Positions 44,974 to 56,049 of a DNA stretch of 64,000 nt are shown piece after piece (the first letter of the stretch is position 1; each line of letters opens with the position of its first letter). The position numbers and the translations under genes are program-made. The notes below the pieces were generated by a model. That model was not told the origin of the DNA. It ran no database searches and saw nothing but the letters and a program-made list of their open reading frames with translations. Where the stretch lies: positions 391,487-455,486 of the forward strand of contig NZ_CACSIJ010000014.1 of NCBI RefSeq assembly GCF_902705855.1. The letters run 5' to 3'. Source of the stretch: Zhongshania aliphaticivorans (GTDB lineage Bacteria; Pseudomonadota; Gammaproteobacteria; Pseudomonadales; Spongiibacteraceae).

Positions 44974-47931
44974 CTAGTTTGGCTCGGCGTGGCTTAGTGC
45001 CAGTCGAATATGAATTCGGGTGCCGTGGGTACTGAATTCAGGCACGGGACTTTCGATAGTAATGTCACCACCGAAGTCGTTAATAATGTTGTAAACCAAT
45101 GCTAAGCCTAGGCCGGTTCCTTTTCCTGGATCTTTGGTGGTGAAAAACGGCTCAAAAATTCTGTTTTGTAAGTTTTGGTCAATGCCGCTGCCGTGATCCG
45201 TGACGGTGATGTGTGCTTCGGTATCTTCGCGTAGCACATCAATAGTGATCATCGCATTGTCGCTACTGGCGTCTCGGGCATTTGATAGCAAGTTGATAAA
45301 AACTTGCATTAAACGTTGGTTGTCACCTTGCACAACAATGTCTGCAGGGCAATTGTTGTTGTAATGAATTTGACGCGCTTCGTTATCAAGACTCAGCAGT
45401 TGCACTGCTTCGGAAACACAGCTCCGCACATTGACCGCTTCGGTCGCTAGTGAGCGGGCCTCTCGTCCAGTGTGGGCGAAGTTGACCAAGCTATGAACAA
45501 TACTGCTAATACGTTGGGTTTGTTTGACGATTTGTGACGCCGTTTCGAGTGTGTCTGGGTTTTCGGTTTCGTAGCGCAAGTTTTGCGCAAGACAGGCGAT
45601 GCCAGTGACGGGGTTGCCAATTTCATGTGCGACACCGGCGGCTAAACGGCCAATAGAGGCTAGTCGCTCTTGATGGGTGAGTTCGTGCTCTAGCAATTGG
45701 GTGTCGGTGATGTCTTCAACTACGACAATAACTTCGTCGCGGCCCCACATTTGTGATTCGGTGCGGTGCAAATTAAGCCAGCGTAGACCTTTGTCGGTTT
45801 CGACACAAAATTTGCTGCGATGCAGGTCGCTGCTAGCTAAAAAGTTAATTAGGCAGCTTGCCCAAGGCTCGGGAAGGCCTGTTAGGCGAGAGCCGGTGAC
45901 GGTGCTAGATTTGATTGCAGTAATGTCGGCCATCGACATATTCCATAGCAATATCTCCTGATCGCGCCCTAGTGCGCATACGCCGATGGGAAGGTCTTCT
46001 AGGGTTTGGCGGTGATAGCGGCGTAGGCTGTCAAGGTCGGCGGCGAGGCCGGTGAGATTGGTTTGGTAGCGCTCAAGGCGTTCTTCTATATAGGTTATGT
46101 CTTCACTATTGCCAAGTACGCTGTCGGTATAGGGCAGTACGCGATCAATGACACGGCGTGCGCTTGATGGTCCAACTAGGGATGATAGGTTGATTTCAAT
46201 TCGATCACGAATACGTCGAAGCGCGTACGGGCGGGTTTCTTGTTCATTGAGTTGGAGTTCTTCTAGTGCGCGGCTAAACTCTTGCTCCGCGGCGTGGTCT
46301 CCCAAGGCCTCTTGCAAACGCTGTTTCATTTCTCCCGCTGTTTGCAAATTTAACGCATGCCTGCTGGGGCGGTTTAGGTCATCGAGTGTGCAGGCCTCTG
46401 CGGCGCTACGCTCTTCTGCAGAGGTATCGCTAAATATGGAAACCACAATAAAAAGTGCGCTGTTAACACCAAGTGACAGGCTGGCGACCACCACCCAAAA
46501 TAGATCTTCGTCTACTTCATTAAGATATAGCGTTTCCATAAAGGCGGGATGGTAATTGCTGAACATGGGGATCAGCAGGCCGAAAATCCACACTATAAAA
46601 CCGGCGGTCAGGCCGCTAATAAATCCATTGCGATTGGCGCGGGGCCAATATAGTACCGCAAGTACGCCAGGTAAAAATTGCAGGAAGCCGCAGGCTGAGG
46701 CCATGGTGAGGTTGGTAAGGGTTTGAGTTTCGTCAATTAACTCATAAAAAATATAGCCAATTAAAATTATGGCGCAGATGAGCAGTTGACGAGTCATCAG
46801 TAGCCAGCGATAGATATCAACATTACGGCCTTTGGGTCGCAGGATGGGTAGAACTAAATGATTCAGGCTCATTGATGCTAGCGCAAGGGTGGTAACAATA
46901 ATGGCGCCGCTGGCGGCGGAGAGACCGCCCAAATAGATCAAGGTTGTTAGCCATGGTTTGTCAATATTCAGCGATAAACCGAGGGCGTAATAGTCGCTTG
47001 TAAGGTTCAGCTCAGAGGCTTGGCCGGCCCAGAGTATAGGGAGCACTGGTAGGCTCATTACCAGTAGAAATAGCGGTAGGCCCCAGCTCGCAGTGACGAG
47101 GTTTTTTCTGTTGGGGTTTTCGGCAAATAACATGTGAAAGACGTGGGGCATACAGACTGACGCGGCAAAAAACATAATCAGCATTAGTCTGTTGGTGTCG
47201 CCAGACTGCGGAGTGCTCAATTCTTTTATGACTTCTGGGTGGCTGTCTAGCCAGAGCTGTAGACCGTTAAAACCACCAAATACCGAGTAAATAGCAATGA
47301 TGCCGACTAAGACAATGGCGAGCATTTTCACAATAGATTCAAAGGCAAGGGCAACAACCAGTCCACGATGACTGTCTTTAGAAGCAAGATTTCGTGAGCC
47401 AAATAAAATGGTGAAAACGGTGATAACCGCACAAAAAAGTAACGCGGTTAGGTTTTTAAAGCTAGCATGATCACTGCCCATGGCTTCGCCAGCACTTAAA
47501 ATTAAGGTAGATTCAGACACGATTTTTATCTGAATGGCGAGTAGTGGCCAAACGGCAAGTGCCAAAAAGAGGGTGGCTAGTGAACCAGCCCATGAGCTCC
47601 GAAAACGAAAGCTCAGTAAGTCTGCAAGAGAGTTGAGACGATAGCTTTTGCAAATTTGGTGCAGTGGCGCGAGCAAAATAGGTAGCAAGATTAGCGCGAC
47701 AGACAGGCCAATATAATAATTGAGAAAGCTGTAGCCGTAGCGCTCGGCAAAACCGACCGCACCGTAAATGGCAAAACCGCTGGCGTATACGCCTAGCGAC
47801 AAGACATAGATGCTGGGGTGGTTAACCAGGCGTGAGGGTAGTAGCTGACGTTCGGTGGCGTAGGCAATGGCAAATAAGAGTAATAAATAGCCGATACCAA
47901 TAAAGAACAGTGTATTGGGGCTAAGGGTCAT
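44974..47931 (-). CDS. cbrA: Sensor histidine kinase CbrA with transporter-like domain
   Basis: 985 residues from ATG 47931, chosen because it overlaps the cbrX end and gives the family N-terminus (MTLSPNTLFFIGIGYLLLL); the frame runs on to 48021 but that stretch is antisense-free leader inside cbrX. An N-terminal sodium/solute-symporter-like domain (about 1-520, 12-13 helices) is followed by a coiled linker, a PAS domain (about 640-750), the H-box with His769 (AAGVAHEIGNP) and HATPase boxes GSGIDQNLQNRIFEPFFTTKDPGKGTGLGL. It signals to CbrB. In Pseudomonas it governs use of histidine and other amino acids. Confidence 0.93.
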   Translation of the reverse strand: MTLSPNTLFFIGIGYLLLLFAIAYATERQLLPSRLVNHPSIYVLSLGVYASGFAIYGAVGFAERYGYSFLNYYIGLSVALILLPILLAPLHQICKSYRLNSLADLLSFRFRSSWAGSLATLFLALAVWPLLAIQIKIVSESTLILSAGEAMGSDHASFKNLTALLFCAVITVFTILFGSRNLASKDSHRGLVVALAFESIVKMLAIVLVGIIAIYSVFGGFNGLQLWLDSHPEVIKELSTPQSGDTNRLMLIMFFAASVCMPHVFHMLFAENPNRKNLVTASWGLPLFLLVMSLPVLPILWAGQASELNLTSDYYALGLSLNIDKPWLTTLIYLGGLSAASGAIIVTTLALASMSLNHLVLPILRPKGRNVDIYRWLLMTRQLLICAIILIGYIFYELIDETQTLTNLTMASACGFLQFLPGVLAVLYWPRANRNGFISGLTAGFIVWIFGLLIPMFSNYHPAFMETLYLNEVDEDLFWVVVASLSLGVNSALFIVVSIFSDTSAEERSAAEACTLDDLNRPSRHALNLQTAGEMKQRLQEALGDHAAEQEFSRALEELQLNEQETRPYALRRIRDRIEINLSSLVGPSSARRVIDRVLPYTDSVLGNSEDITYIEERLERYQTNLTGLAADLDSLRRYHRQTLEDLPIGVCALGRDQEILLWNMSMADITAIKSSTVTGSRLTGLPEPWASCLINFLASSDLHRSKFCVETDKGLRWLNLHRTESQMWGRDEVIVVVEDITDTQLLEHELTHQERLASIGRLAAGVAHEIGNPVTGIACLAQNLRYETENPDTLETASQIVKQTQRISSIVHSLVNFAHTGREARSLATEAVNVRSCVSEAVQLLSLDNEARQIHYNNNCPADIVVQGDNQRLMQVFINLLSNARDASSDNAMITIDVLREDTEAHITVTDHGSGIDQNLQNRIFEPFFTTKDPGKGTGLGLALVYNIINDFGGDITIESPVPEFSTHGTRIHIRLALSHAEPN

Positions 47932-48097
47932 TGCGGCGCTGCTGATGTAAGCTAATAAACACAAAAATAATGATAAGTAGCCAAACCACGTGGTGGAGAT
48001 ACCACACGCTGCTGGCGTCACTTAGCCATCGGTTTAGCGCCGGTGCAAAGATAAAGGTAAAGGTCGCTAGAAGCAGTAATGAGGAGTGAATTTGCAT
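47921..48097 (-). CDS. cbrX: Small membrane protein CbrX
   Basis: A 58-residue ORF, MQIHSSLLLLATFTF... to ...QQRRNDP, ending in TAG 11 nt inside cbrA. Two hydrophobic helices (about 5-20 and 35-50) flank a short polar loop WLSDASS, with a basic C-terminus. Pseudomonas carries a small ORF, cbrX, in the same overlapping position, where it affects cbrA translation; size, overlap and topology agree. The ribosome-binding site is weak. Confidence 0.72.
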   Translation of the reverse strand: MQIHSSLLLLATFTFIFAPALNRWLSDASSVWYLHHVVWLLIIIFVFISLHQQRRNDP

Positions 48098-48172
48098 GGT
48101 GGCCGCGAGACTTTCAGTGTCGAACTGATGTTACTGGAGCGGCTATCAAACTGCAAAACATTGCTAGCTGCT

Positions 48173-49042
48173 TTATAGACTAAGTGCGGTTTGGTTTGGG
48201 ATATGGTCGGCTTGCCAATGTTGGGTGGCCCACCGCAATAGTTCCGTAATATTTAGGTCAGCCGGCGGGAGTGCTTGCCCTAAGTAGCGCAAGACTTGAA
48301 GCAGATTGGCCTTGGCGGTTTGATCGTTTATTGCAGGGGCAAAACTTTGTTTGCTGAGTTTATGGCCATCATCGCCGACGATAACCGGAAGGTGGAGGTA
48401 GCGAATAGGCTTTAGCGACAGCGTCTGCTGTAAGTGAAGTTGCCATGCGGTCGCGTCGAGTAAATCTACGCCGCGAACGATGTCGGTAATTTGTTGCTCG
48501 GCATCGTCGACGACTACGGCGAGTTGGTAGGCATACAGGCCATCTCGGCGTTTGAGAACTGGGTCGCCAATTTGCGTACTTTGGTAGCATTGAGGGCCTT
48601 GCACGCGATCCAGAAACTCCACGCTGTGCTGTTCAATCTTTAGGCGAATAGCGGCATCACCAAGGGTGAAAGCCTGAAAACAGCATTCTGGGTGTATGCC
48701 GCCGGTGTTGGCAAGTTGGGCGCGGGAGCAGCTGCAGTAATAGGCGCGCTGCTTATTTAATAACCGATCTAGCGCTGCGTCGTAGCTGTCACTGCGCTGG
48801 CTTTGCCACAGTATATCGCCATCCCATTGTAAGCCGTGGGCAATTAGGCTGTTGATGATGAGGTTTACCGCGCCCTCTTGTTCTCGTGGCGGGTCAATGT
48901 CTTCTATGCGTAATAGCCATTGGCCGTGTGTGGCACGTGCGTCGAGATAACTGGCAACTGCAGTAAGCAAGGAGCCGAGGTGTAATGGACCGCTGGGGGA
49001 GGGGGCAAACCGGCCAATATAGCCGGTATTGGAGACTGACAT
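48173..49042 (-). CDS. gluQ: Glutamyl-Q tRNA(Asp) synthetase, GluQ
   Basis: 289 residues from ATG 49042 (the frame extends to 49084). A truncated glutamyl-tRNA synthetase without anticodon domain that loads glutamate onto queuosine of tRNA-Asp. YIGRFAPSPSGPLHLGSLLTA (HIGH-like), the zinc-binding CSCSRAQ...ECC cysteines, and the KLSKQSFA class I motif are visible. It follows dksA closely, the usual gammaproteobacterial order. Confidence 0.93.
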   Translation of the reverse strand: MSVSNTGYIGRFAPSPSGPLHLGSLLTAVASYLDARATHGQWLLRIEDIDPPREQEGAVNLIINSLIAHGLQWDGDILWQSQRSDSYDAALDRLLNKQRAYYCSCSRAQLANTGGIHPECCFQAFTLGDAAIRLKIEQHSVEFLDRVQGPQCYQSTQIGDPVLKRRDGLYAYQLAVVVDDAEQQITDIVRGVDLLDATAWQLHLQQTLSLKPIRYLHLPVIVGDDGHKLSKQSFAPAINDQTAKANLLQVLRYLGQALPPADLNITELLRWATQHWQADHIPNQTALSL

Positions 49043-49089
49043 AGCAAGCCTGCTGGCATGGGCGGCGGAGGAACCGCTACCCATGCAGA

Positions 49090-49527
49090 TTAACCGCGTT
49101 CTTGGCGCTCTTTGATCTCGTCTAGCGTTTTACAATCAATACACAAGGTCGCAGTTGGTCTGGCTTCTAGGCGTTTAATACCGATATCGACTCCACAGGT
49201 GTCACAGAAACCATAATCGTCTTCGTCTATGAGATTGAGGGTTGAGTCAATCTTCTTGATGAGCTTGCGCTCGCGATCACGGGTACGTAACTCGAGACTA
49301 AACTCCTCTTCCTGGGTCGCGCGGTCTGCGGGATCGGGAAAGTTAGATGCCTCGTCTTTCATATGGCTTACAGTACGGTCTACTTCTTCCATCAACTCAG
49401 CTTTCCAGCTAAGCAGAATCTGGCGAAAGTGCTCCTTTTGATCTTCGTTCATGTATTTTTCGCCCTTTTTCTCTTTATAAGGGACGAACGTCTTTAAATT
49501 CTCAGGTGTACTCTGCTGTGCAGGCAT
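49090..49527 (-). CDS. dksA: RNA polymerase-binding transcription factor DksA
   Basis: 145 residues from ATG 49527 with an AGAGGG ribosome-binding site; an upstream frame to 49596 is not family-like. Coiled-coil tip [23 protein letters not shown] contains the essential aspartates; the C-terminal zinc finger is CDTCGVDIG...CIDC. It modulates transcription with ppGpp, including rRNA promoters such as those at the right edge. Confidence 0.95.
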   Translation of the reverse strand: MPAQQSTPENLKTFVPYKEKKGEKYMNEDQKEHFRQILLSWKAELMEEVDRTVSHMKDEASNFPDPADRATQEEEFSLELRTRDRERKLIKKIDSTLNLIDEDDYGFCDTCGVDIGIKRLEARPTATLCIDCKTLDEIKERQERG

Positions 49528-49733
49528 GGCTGGCCCTCTTCTGTACAAGCCGTTAACCGCAAACTGCGGACATGCGCGACGACGCTGTGTCGCCAAACCG
49601 GCAAAACTACCAGATATGAGCCGCTCGCGCTACACGAAATTCATCTTAAGTGCATCTCATAGCCTGTTACGGTGATGTTAAGGTACTGCGGATAAAGCTA
49701 CACTCCCATTTTTACTCAATAGAGACAGTATAG

Positions 49734-50894
49734 GTGAATAATTCCTTTGCGCGCCGACTTGCAGATATAGAGCCGTTTCGAGTGGTTGAGGTGTTAACTC
49801 GGGCTAAGCAGCTTGCTGCGGCGGGGCGAGATATAGTGCATATGGAAGCGGGCGAGCCAGATTTTAGTACGGTGGCGGCGGTTGTGAATGCCGCGAAGGC
49901 ATCCTTGGATCGTGGCGAAACCCACTATACGCCGGCAGCGGGTATCCCTGAGTTGCGTCAGGCAATTTCGCGCTATTATCGTAATGACTATGGCTTAGAC
50001 ATTGCGCCAGAGCGAATCATGATTACGCCGGGTGCCTCGGGCGCCCTGTTGCTATTGGCAGGGTTATTAATTAACCCTGGTGATGGCATGTTAATGACGG
50101 ATCCTGGTTATCCTTGCAACCGGCATTTTTTGCGCTTGGTTGAGGGGGAGGGGCAGTTGGTGCCGGTGGGGCCGGAGGATCGTTTTCAACTTAGTGCCGA
50201 AAAAGCTGAGCAATATTGGCAAGCCAATACCAAGGGCATTATGGTCGCGTCGCCGGCAAATCCGACCGGCGAAATTTTAACTGCAACCCAGCTGCGAGAT
50301 CTGCAGTCACTGTGTGAGCGAAAAAATGGATATTTGGTTGTCGATGAAATTTATCACGGCTTAAATTACGGCGTAGACGCCCCCAGTATTTTATCCATCA
50401 CCGATAAAGCTTTTGTGATTAACAGCTTTTCAAAATATTTTGGTATGACTGGGTGGCGCTTAGGCTGGTTAGTTGCACCAGAAGCAGCAGTGCCGCATTT
50501 AGAAAAATTAGCTCAGAACTTTTTTATATCGATGTCTACTATGGGGCAATACGCCGCTCTGGCTGCTTTTGAGCCTGAAACTAGAATAGAACTAAATCGG
50601 CGTCGTGATGAATTTGCGGCGCGGCGCGATTATTTGTTACCGGAATTGCGGGATTTGGGTTTTGATATTCCGCACTGCCCTGCAGGCGCTTTGTATTTGT
50701 ACGCGGGCATAGAGCGATTTAAAACCAATAGCCAGCAATTTTGTTTGGATTTATTAGAAAACCACGGTATTGCGATCACCCCAGGTGAAGATTTTGGGCG
50801 TTATAAAGCGGATCAGCATGTGCGCTTTGCATACACTACTGGGCTAGATCGCTTAGAAGAAGCTGTCGCTCGACTTCGTCGCTTGTATGGGTAA
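49734..50894 (+). CDS. Class I/II PLP-dependent aminotransferase
   Basis: 386 residues, GTG start at 49734 (the frame has no better ATG). PLP-binding lysine in NSFSKYFGMTGWRLGW, substrate pocket ASPANPTGEI, DEIYHGL and a late RFAYTT containing the carboxylate-binding arginine. Related to aspartate/alanine-type transaminases; the amino donor is not evident. It converges with the truncated haemoglobin gene with no gap. Confidence 0.86.
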   Translation: MNNSFARRLADIEPFRVVEVLTRAKQLAAAGRDIVHMEAGEPDFSTVAAVVNAAKASLDRGETHYTPAAGIPELRQAISRYYRNDYGLDIAPERIMITPGASGALLLLAGLLINPGDGMLMTDPGYPCNRHFLRLVEGEGQLVPVGPEDRFQLSAEKAEQYWQANTKGIMVASPANPTGEILTATQLRDLQSLCERKNGYLVVDEIYHGLNYGVDAPSILSITDKAFVINSFSKYFGMTGWRLGWLVAPEAAVPHLEKLAQNFFISMSTMGQYAALAAFEPETRIELNRRRDEFAARRDYLLPELRDLGFDIPHCPAGALYLYAGIERFKTNSQQFCLDLLENHGIAITPGEDFGRYKADQHVRFAYTTGLDRLEEAVARLRRLYG

Positions 50895-51320
50895 TTAATT
50901 CGGATCAAAAAGCTGTACGCCGTCGAGGGTGGTATTGGGGGGTGCTTTTTGTACGAGTGTAGTACCCATAGAGTTGGCAATACGGGCGGCGCGGGTTCTC
51001 ATCGTTGTACAGTTCGTACCTTCAAAATGCTGGTCGATACTATTGTTTAACAGATGCAGCCAGCGGTGAAAATGGTGATGACTGAGATTGGCTTGTAGGT
51101 GAATGTTTTGGTGACGTTCAAAAAGTTGCCCGTGGTAAGACGTTTCGTTAAAAAGTAGTTGCGCCCAAAAGTCGACGACTCGGGGTAGGTGGTGTTCCAG
51201 TGAGAATGGTATGACGTCGTTAAAATAAAAACCGATGATGGGGTCTGCTAGTACGTCTTTATAAAAATATCTAAGTAATTCTTCAAGATCGCGGCGGTCA
51301 GTAATATCGGGTTTCGTCAT
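50895..51320 (-). CDS. Group III truncated haemoglobin
   Basis: 141 residues. PIIGFYFNDVIPFSLEHHLPR and VDFWAQLLF match the group III trHb B/E region, and LSHHHFHRWL contains the proximal haem histidine. Small soluble haem protein, probably binding O2 or NO; role unknown. Its stop abuts that of the aminotransferase. Confidence 0.85.
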   Translation of the reverse strand: MTKPDITDRRDLEELLRYFYKDVLADPIIGFYFNDVIPFSLEHHLPRVVDFWAQLLFNETSYHGQLFERHQNIHLQANLSHHHFHRWLHLLNNSIDQHFEGTNCTTMRTRAARIANSMGTTLVQKAPPNTTLDGVQLFDPN

Positions 51321-51398
51321 AGCTATACATTCACTTTACACGGCAGGGTCAGGCCGTTGTCTGTGGGTGTTATTATGTAAATTATTTTTAGAACGGTA

Positions 51399-52046
51399 AT
51401 GTTAGCACGAGTGCCGCTAAGTGGTTGGTTTGGGCTAAAGGGGTTGGTATTGATTAGTAAAACATCGGAAGCGATGGCGCTTCAGCATATTATTGAGCGC
51501 TTAGATAAGTTTAAGCCCCGCCAGCGATGGTGGCGGCGCTGGGTGAAGCGCTCAGCAGTGGCGTTAATTTTACGAGAGCTGAACGACCATATCGAAGTAT
51601 TAATGATTAAACGAGCTGACCGAGAGGGTGACCCCTGGTCGGGGCATATGGCGTTTCCCGGTGGTAGAATGGATCGTGATGATGTTACCGGTTTGCGTAC
51701 CGCGATTAGGGAAACCGAGGAAGAGACGGGTATTTACTTAGAAAAAGCGGGCCACTGTATTGGCCGCTTGTCGGATATCGTTAGTCGCCCCCATTCTGGT
51801 CGACGGCCGATGGTTGTGACGCCCTATGTTTTTAAGTTGCACACGGCGGTCAGTATTCAAGCAAATCATGAGGTAGCGGAGGCAGTATGGATTCCGTTGA
51901 GCTTTTTAATGGATCCTAGTCAGCGCGATACGATGGAGTGGCGCCGTGGTAAGTTGGCGATGACTTTGCCCTGCTACCATTTTGGTAAGCGCCGCATTTG
52001 GGGTATGTCCTTAAAAATGTTGGACGAGTTACTCAGTCTCGTTTGA
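51399..52046 (+). CDS. Nudix hydrolase, CoA pyrophosphatase-like
   Basis: 215 residues. Nudix segment AFPGGRMDRDDVTGLRTA followed by IRETEEETGI with REtxEExG intact; the preceding first Glu position is Asp. Layout (AVALILRE...GDPWSGHMAFPGGR) resembles CoA/ADP-ribose-type Nudix enzymes such as NudL. The start at 51399 has only a weak ribosome-binding site; later in-frame starts exist. The end overlaps the convergent exported protein gene by 18 nt. Confidence 0.8.
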   Translation: MLARVPLSGWFGLKGLVLISKTSEAMALQHIIERLDKFKPRQRWWRRWVKRSAVALILRELNDHIEVLMIKRADREGDPWSGHMAFPGGRMDRDDVTGLRTAIRETEEETGIYLEKAGHCIGRLSDIVSRPHSGRRPMVVTPYVFKLHTAVSIQANHEVAEAVWIPLSFLMDPSQRDTMEWRRGKLAMTLPCYHFGKRRIWGMSLKMLDELLSLV

Positions 52047-52748
52047 GTTGTCGCTGTTTGCAGGTAGCGTTATGTCTTCAAGTCTTGTGGGTGGTCGAAA
52101 ATCTAAATCTTCCGCGTCTGGCAGTGGGTTGCGCTGCTGTTCCCATAAATGAATTTTGGTTTCATTTAGTAATTGCCTTGCGCGGGTTTGTGGCTTTACC
52201 GCTTCAGCTATGGCGTCATCGGGCAGAATGTTTTTTATCCACGCTTCAAATACAGGCATGATGACTGGTGTCTTTTTTGTGTCTATGTACTGCCAGCGTG
52301 AGCCGTCTAGAATGTTTCCTGATACCCGCTGCTGCTTTACTGGCAGCCAGTAAACACCGCAGCTAGACAAGCTAAAGTCATCTTGGCGGCCAAAACTGAT
52401 ATTCGCTTTAAAGGGATTAAAGGCGTCGGCTGGTGGGTTGTCGATGCGCTTGAGAGCCATAACCCACTGGCTGCCTGGGGTGAATTCGTCTACCTCTGGG
52501 CGGCATAAGTCGTCTTTTTTACCCCAAATTCGAATTTGTTCGCGGTGTTCACTGCCCTGGAAAATAGTATCTACGATGAGATCAAAACCGTTGCCTTGGG
52601 TGGCGCCTACTTCGCCGTAAACTATTAAGTCTGCATTGGCATAGACCGATTTAAACGGGCCTTCCCACAGGCATTCACAGGTGAGCGCGACGGGGCTGAT
52701 GATGAGTCCGGCAATGAGTGATAGAGTTTTCAACATAGTGCTTTTCAT
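52029..52748 (-). CDS. Exported protein with Cys-x-Cys N-terminus, function unknown
   Basis: 239 residues. Signal peptide MKSTMLKTLSLIAGLIISPVAL, then CECLWEGPF, a spacing seen at the N-terminus of netrin/TIMP-like domains, and ADLIVYGEVGATQG, IWGKKDDLCRPEVDEFTPGSQW. Conserved cysteines suggest disulfides in the periplasm. No firm family. Confidence 0.6.
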   Translation of the reverse strand: MKSTMLKTLSLIAGLIISPVALTCECLWEGPFKSVYANADLIVYGEVGATQGNGFDLIVDTIFQGSEHREQIRIWGKKDDLCRPEVDEFTPGSQWVMALKRIDNPPADAFNPFKANISFGRQDDFSLSSCGVYWLPVKQQRVSGNILDGSRWQYIDTKKTPVIMPVFEAWIKNILPDDAIAEAVKPQTRARQLLNETKIHLWEQQRNPLPDAEDLDFRPPTRLEDITLPANSDNSNETE

Positions 52749-52808
52749 TTTGAATGGCGGTTCAGTAGTAAAGATATTGGGTTAGGAGTAATTAAGACAA
52801 TTTTAAAC

Positions 52809-52838
52809 AAAAAAGGCGCAATATCTTGCGCCTTTTTT
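52809..52838. terminator. Terminator after the beta-barrel gene
   Basis: AAAAAAGGCGCAA (52809-52821) pairs with TTGCGCCTTTTTT (52826-52838) around TATC; T-runs on both strands. Confidence 0.92.
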
Positions 52839-52859
52839 GAGGGTTTCTTTTGGTGAGGG

Positions 52860-53597
52860 CTAAATATCGATAACCACACCTAAAAAGTAACCGTCTACAG
52901 TGACGTTGGCTTCTTCATTGTCATCTTCAAGATCAACATCGAAGTTGCGGTAACCTAGCTCAATTCCAACAATGCCAAACTCATAACCTAGGCCAAGACT
53001 TATATCGGTTATTTTATTGTCACCATAAGAAATAACGTTAGCGAGACCAGATGCGTATAGCCCAGTAAGCGGCAGCTCAAAGCGCGCATTGATATAGCCC
53101 ATCGGTACTGGTGCATCAAGATCTATAGAGCCTTCGCCACTCGTGCCTTTAATGCTAACTTCGCCATCGAACATCCGTACCGTTACACCCACGTCAAGAT
53201 TGACCCAGTTGTCTAGGATTTCGTAGTACAGGGTGGCGTCGGTATGGCTTAGGTCGGTGGTTGAATCTACGACTTCACTTTGAGCATAGCTTTTACCGTC
53301 GAAGGTAAAGGTTTTTGATAATGTGCCTTGCTCAGAAATATCGAGATCAGTGCGTTGTAGGCGAATATTGGGTATTACAGGGACGGGATGCTCTAGGGCT
53401 ACGAAAAAGCTTTTGCCGGTTTCGTCGTCGTAGCCTAGGTCCTTGTTCATATCTACACTTTGAGAGCCTGCTTTAACATCACCTTCCCAGCTTTGCTTCC
53501 ACATATAGGCGCCAGCCGTGGCACCGATGATATCAGCCTGAGTGGTAACAGATGCACTCGCTGCGAGTATTGCCAAGGCTATCAGTCGTTTTTGCAT
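52860..53597 (-). CDS. Outer-membrane beta-barrel protein (TIGR04219-like)
   Basis: 245 residues from ATG 53597 (AGGGGAT ribosome-binding site). Sec signal ending TTQA, then IGATAGAYMWKQSWEGDVKAG, a pattern like TIGR04219 small barrels. Alternating strands throughout (YEFGIVGIELGYRNFDVDL), ending in an aliphatic residue. Function unknown. Confidence 0.75.
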   Translation of the reverse strand: MQKRLIALAILAASASVTTQADIIGATAGAYMWKQSWEGDVKAGSQSVDMNKDLGYDDETGKSFFVALEHPVPVIPNIRLQRTDLDISEQGTLSKTFTFDGKSYAQSEVVDSTTDLSHTDATLYYEILDNWVNLDVGVTVRMFDGEVSIKGTSGEGSIDLDAPVPMGYINARFELPLTGLYASGLANVISYGDNKITDISLGLGYEFGIVGIELGYRNFDVDLEDDNEEANVTVDGYFLGVVIDI

Positions 53598-53665
53598 GGT
53601 AGATCCCCTGTAGTATGTAGTTTTATTCATCGTAACGATAAGTGTTGCATGTGACAGCGTAAACA

Positions 53666-54685
<1,020 letters not shown>

Positions 54686-55969
54686 TCAGCGCAGTGTGGC
54701 GAAAACACGTTCCGCAACATCTAGAGTGTCTTTTATATCGGCGTCACTGTGGGCCGATGACAGAAAGCCGGCTTCATAAGAGGCGGGAGCAAGATAAACA
54801 CCACCTTCTAGCATGCCGTGGAAAAAGCGGTTAAAGCGATCGGTGTCGCAGGCCATTACTTGTTGGTAGTTAGTGATATGTTCTGCCTCGGTAAAGAATA
54901 CCCCGAACATGCTGCCAACGTGATTGCTGGTCATGGCGATTCCGGCGGCTTTAGCGCGTTCTCTTAAGCCGTTTATAAGCATATCGGTCGCACGGAAAAC
55001 CGGCTCGTAAAAACCGTCTTTTTCGATGTGCTTTAACATACAAAGACCGGCGGCCATCGCAATGGGATTGCCAGAGAGCGTTCCCGCTTGGTAGACCGGC
55101 CCGCTAGGCGCGATGTATTCCATAATTTCGCGCTTGCCGCCGAAGGCTGCCACCGGCATACCGCCGCCAATCACTTTGCCGAGGCAAGTAATGTCTGCAT
55201 TCACACCGTAGTAGCCTTGCGCACCTTGTAGGCCAAGGCGGAACCCTGTCATTACTTCATCAATAATGAATACCGCACCACTTTGATCGCAGCATTCTCT
55301 TAAGCATTCTAGAAAACCGGGTATGGGGGGTACGCAGTTCATGTTGCCGGCAACGGGCTCTACAATAATGCAGGCAACTTGTTCGCCGTATTCGGCAAAG
55401 GCGGCGCGAACGCCATCGATGTCGTTGTAGCTCAGGGTGATGGTGTGTTCTGCCAATGCGGCGGGAACACCGGGTGAACTGGGTACCCCCATGGTCAGCG
55501 CGCCGGAGCCGGCTTTAATCAGCAATGAATCTGAGTGACCGTGATAGCAGCCTTCGAATTTGATGATTTTGTCGCGATTGGTATAGCCACGCGCAAGCCG
55601 GATGGCGCTCATGGTGGCTTCGGTGCCGGAATTAACCATGCGAACCATGTCCATGCCGGGCATGATACTGCAGAGTTTTTCGGCTAGTTGGGTTTCGATT
55701 TCCGTTGGTGCGCCAAAGCTGAGGCCTTTTTGCAGTTGTGCAGTGACGGTGGCGATGACATCTGGGTGGGCGTGACCGAGTAGCATGGGCCCCCACGATA
55801 ATACGTAGTCGATGTATTTTTTGCCTTCAACGTCAAAAAGGTAAGGCCCTGAAGCGTGGTCGATAAATTTTGGGGTGCCACCGACCGCTTTAAATGCGCG
55901 CACCGGACTGTTAACGCCACCGGGAATACGGTGACGGGCGGTTTCAAATAATTGCTCAGAGCTAGTCAT
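54686..55969 (-). CDS. hemL: Glutamate-1-semialdehyde 2,1-aminomutase, HemL
   Basis: 427 residues, PLP enzyme making 5-aminolevulinate from glutamate-1-semialdehyde. [42 protein letters not shown] and [16 protein letters not shown] mark the fold, and the PLP lysine lies just before the last motif (LGKVIGG). It is directly upstream of hemB. Confidence 0.95.
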   Translation of the reverse strand: MTSSEQLFETARHRIPGGVNSPVRAFKAVGGTPKFIDHASGPYLFDVEGKKYIDYVLSWGPMLLGHAHPDVIATVTAQLQKGLSFGAPTEIETQLAEKLCSIMPGMDMVRMVNSGTEATMSAIRLARGYTNRDKIIKFEGCYHGHSDSLLIKAGSGALTMGVPSSPGVPAALAEHTITLSYNDIDGVRAAFAEYGEQVACIIVEPVAGNMNCVPPIPGFLECLRECCDQSGAVFIIDEVMTGFRLGLQGAQGYYGVNADITCLGKVIGGGMPVAAFGGKREIMEYIAPSGPVYQAGTLSGNPIAMAAGLCMLKHIEKDGFYEPVFRATDMLINGLRERAKAAGIAMTSNHVGSMFGVFFTEAEHITNYQQVMACDTDRFNRFFHGMLEGGVYLAPASYEAGFLSSAHSDADIKDTLDVAERVFATLR

Positions 55970-56049
55970 AGAAGAATCTTAATAATAAAAATGTAAGCGG
56001 GCATTATCCCGCGCTAGGTAAATTATCGCCAGTGCGGGGGTGGCTGGCC

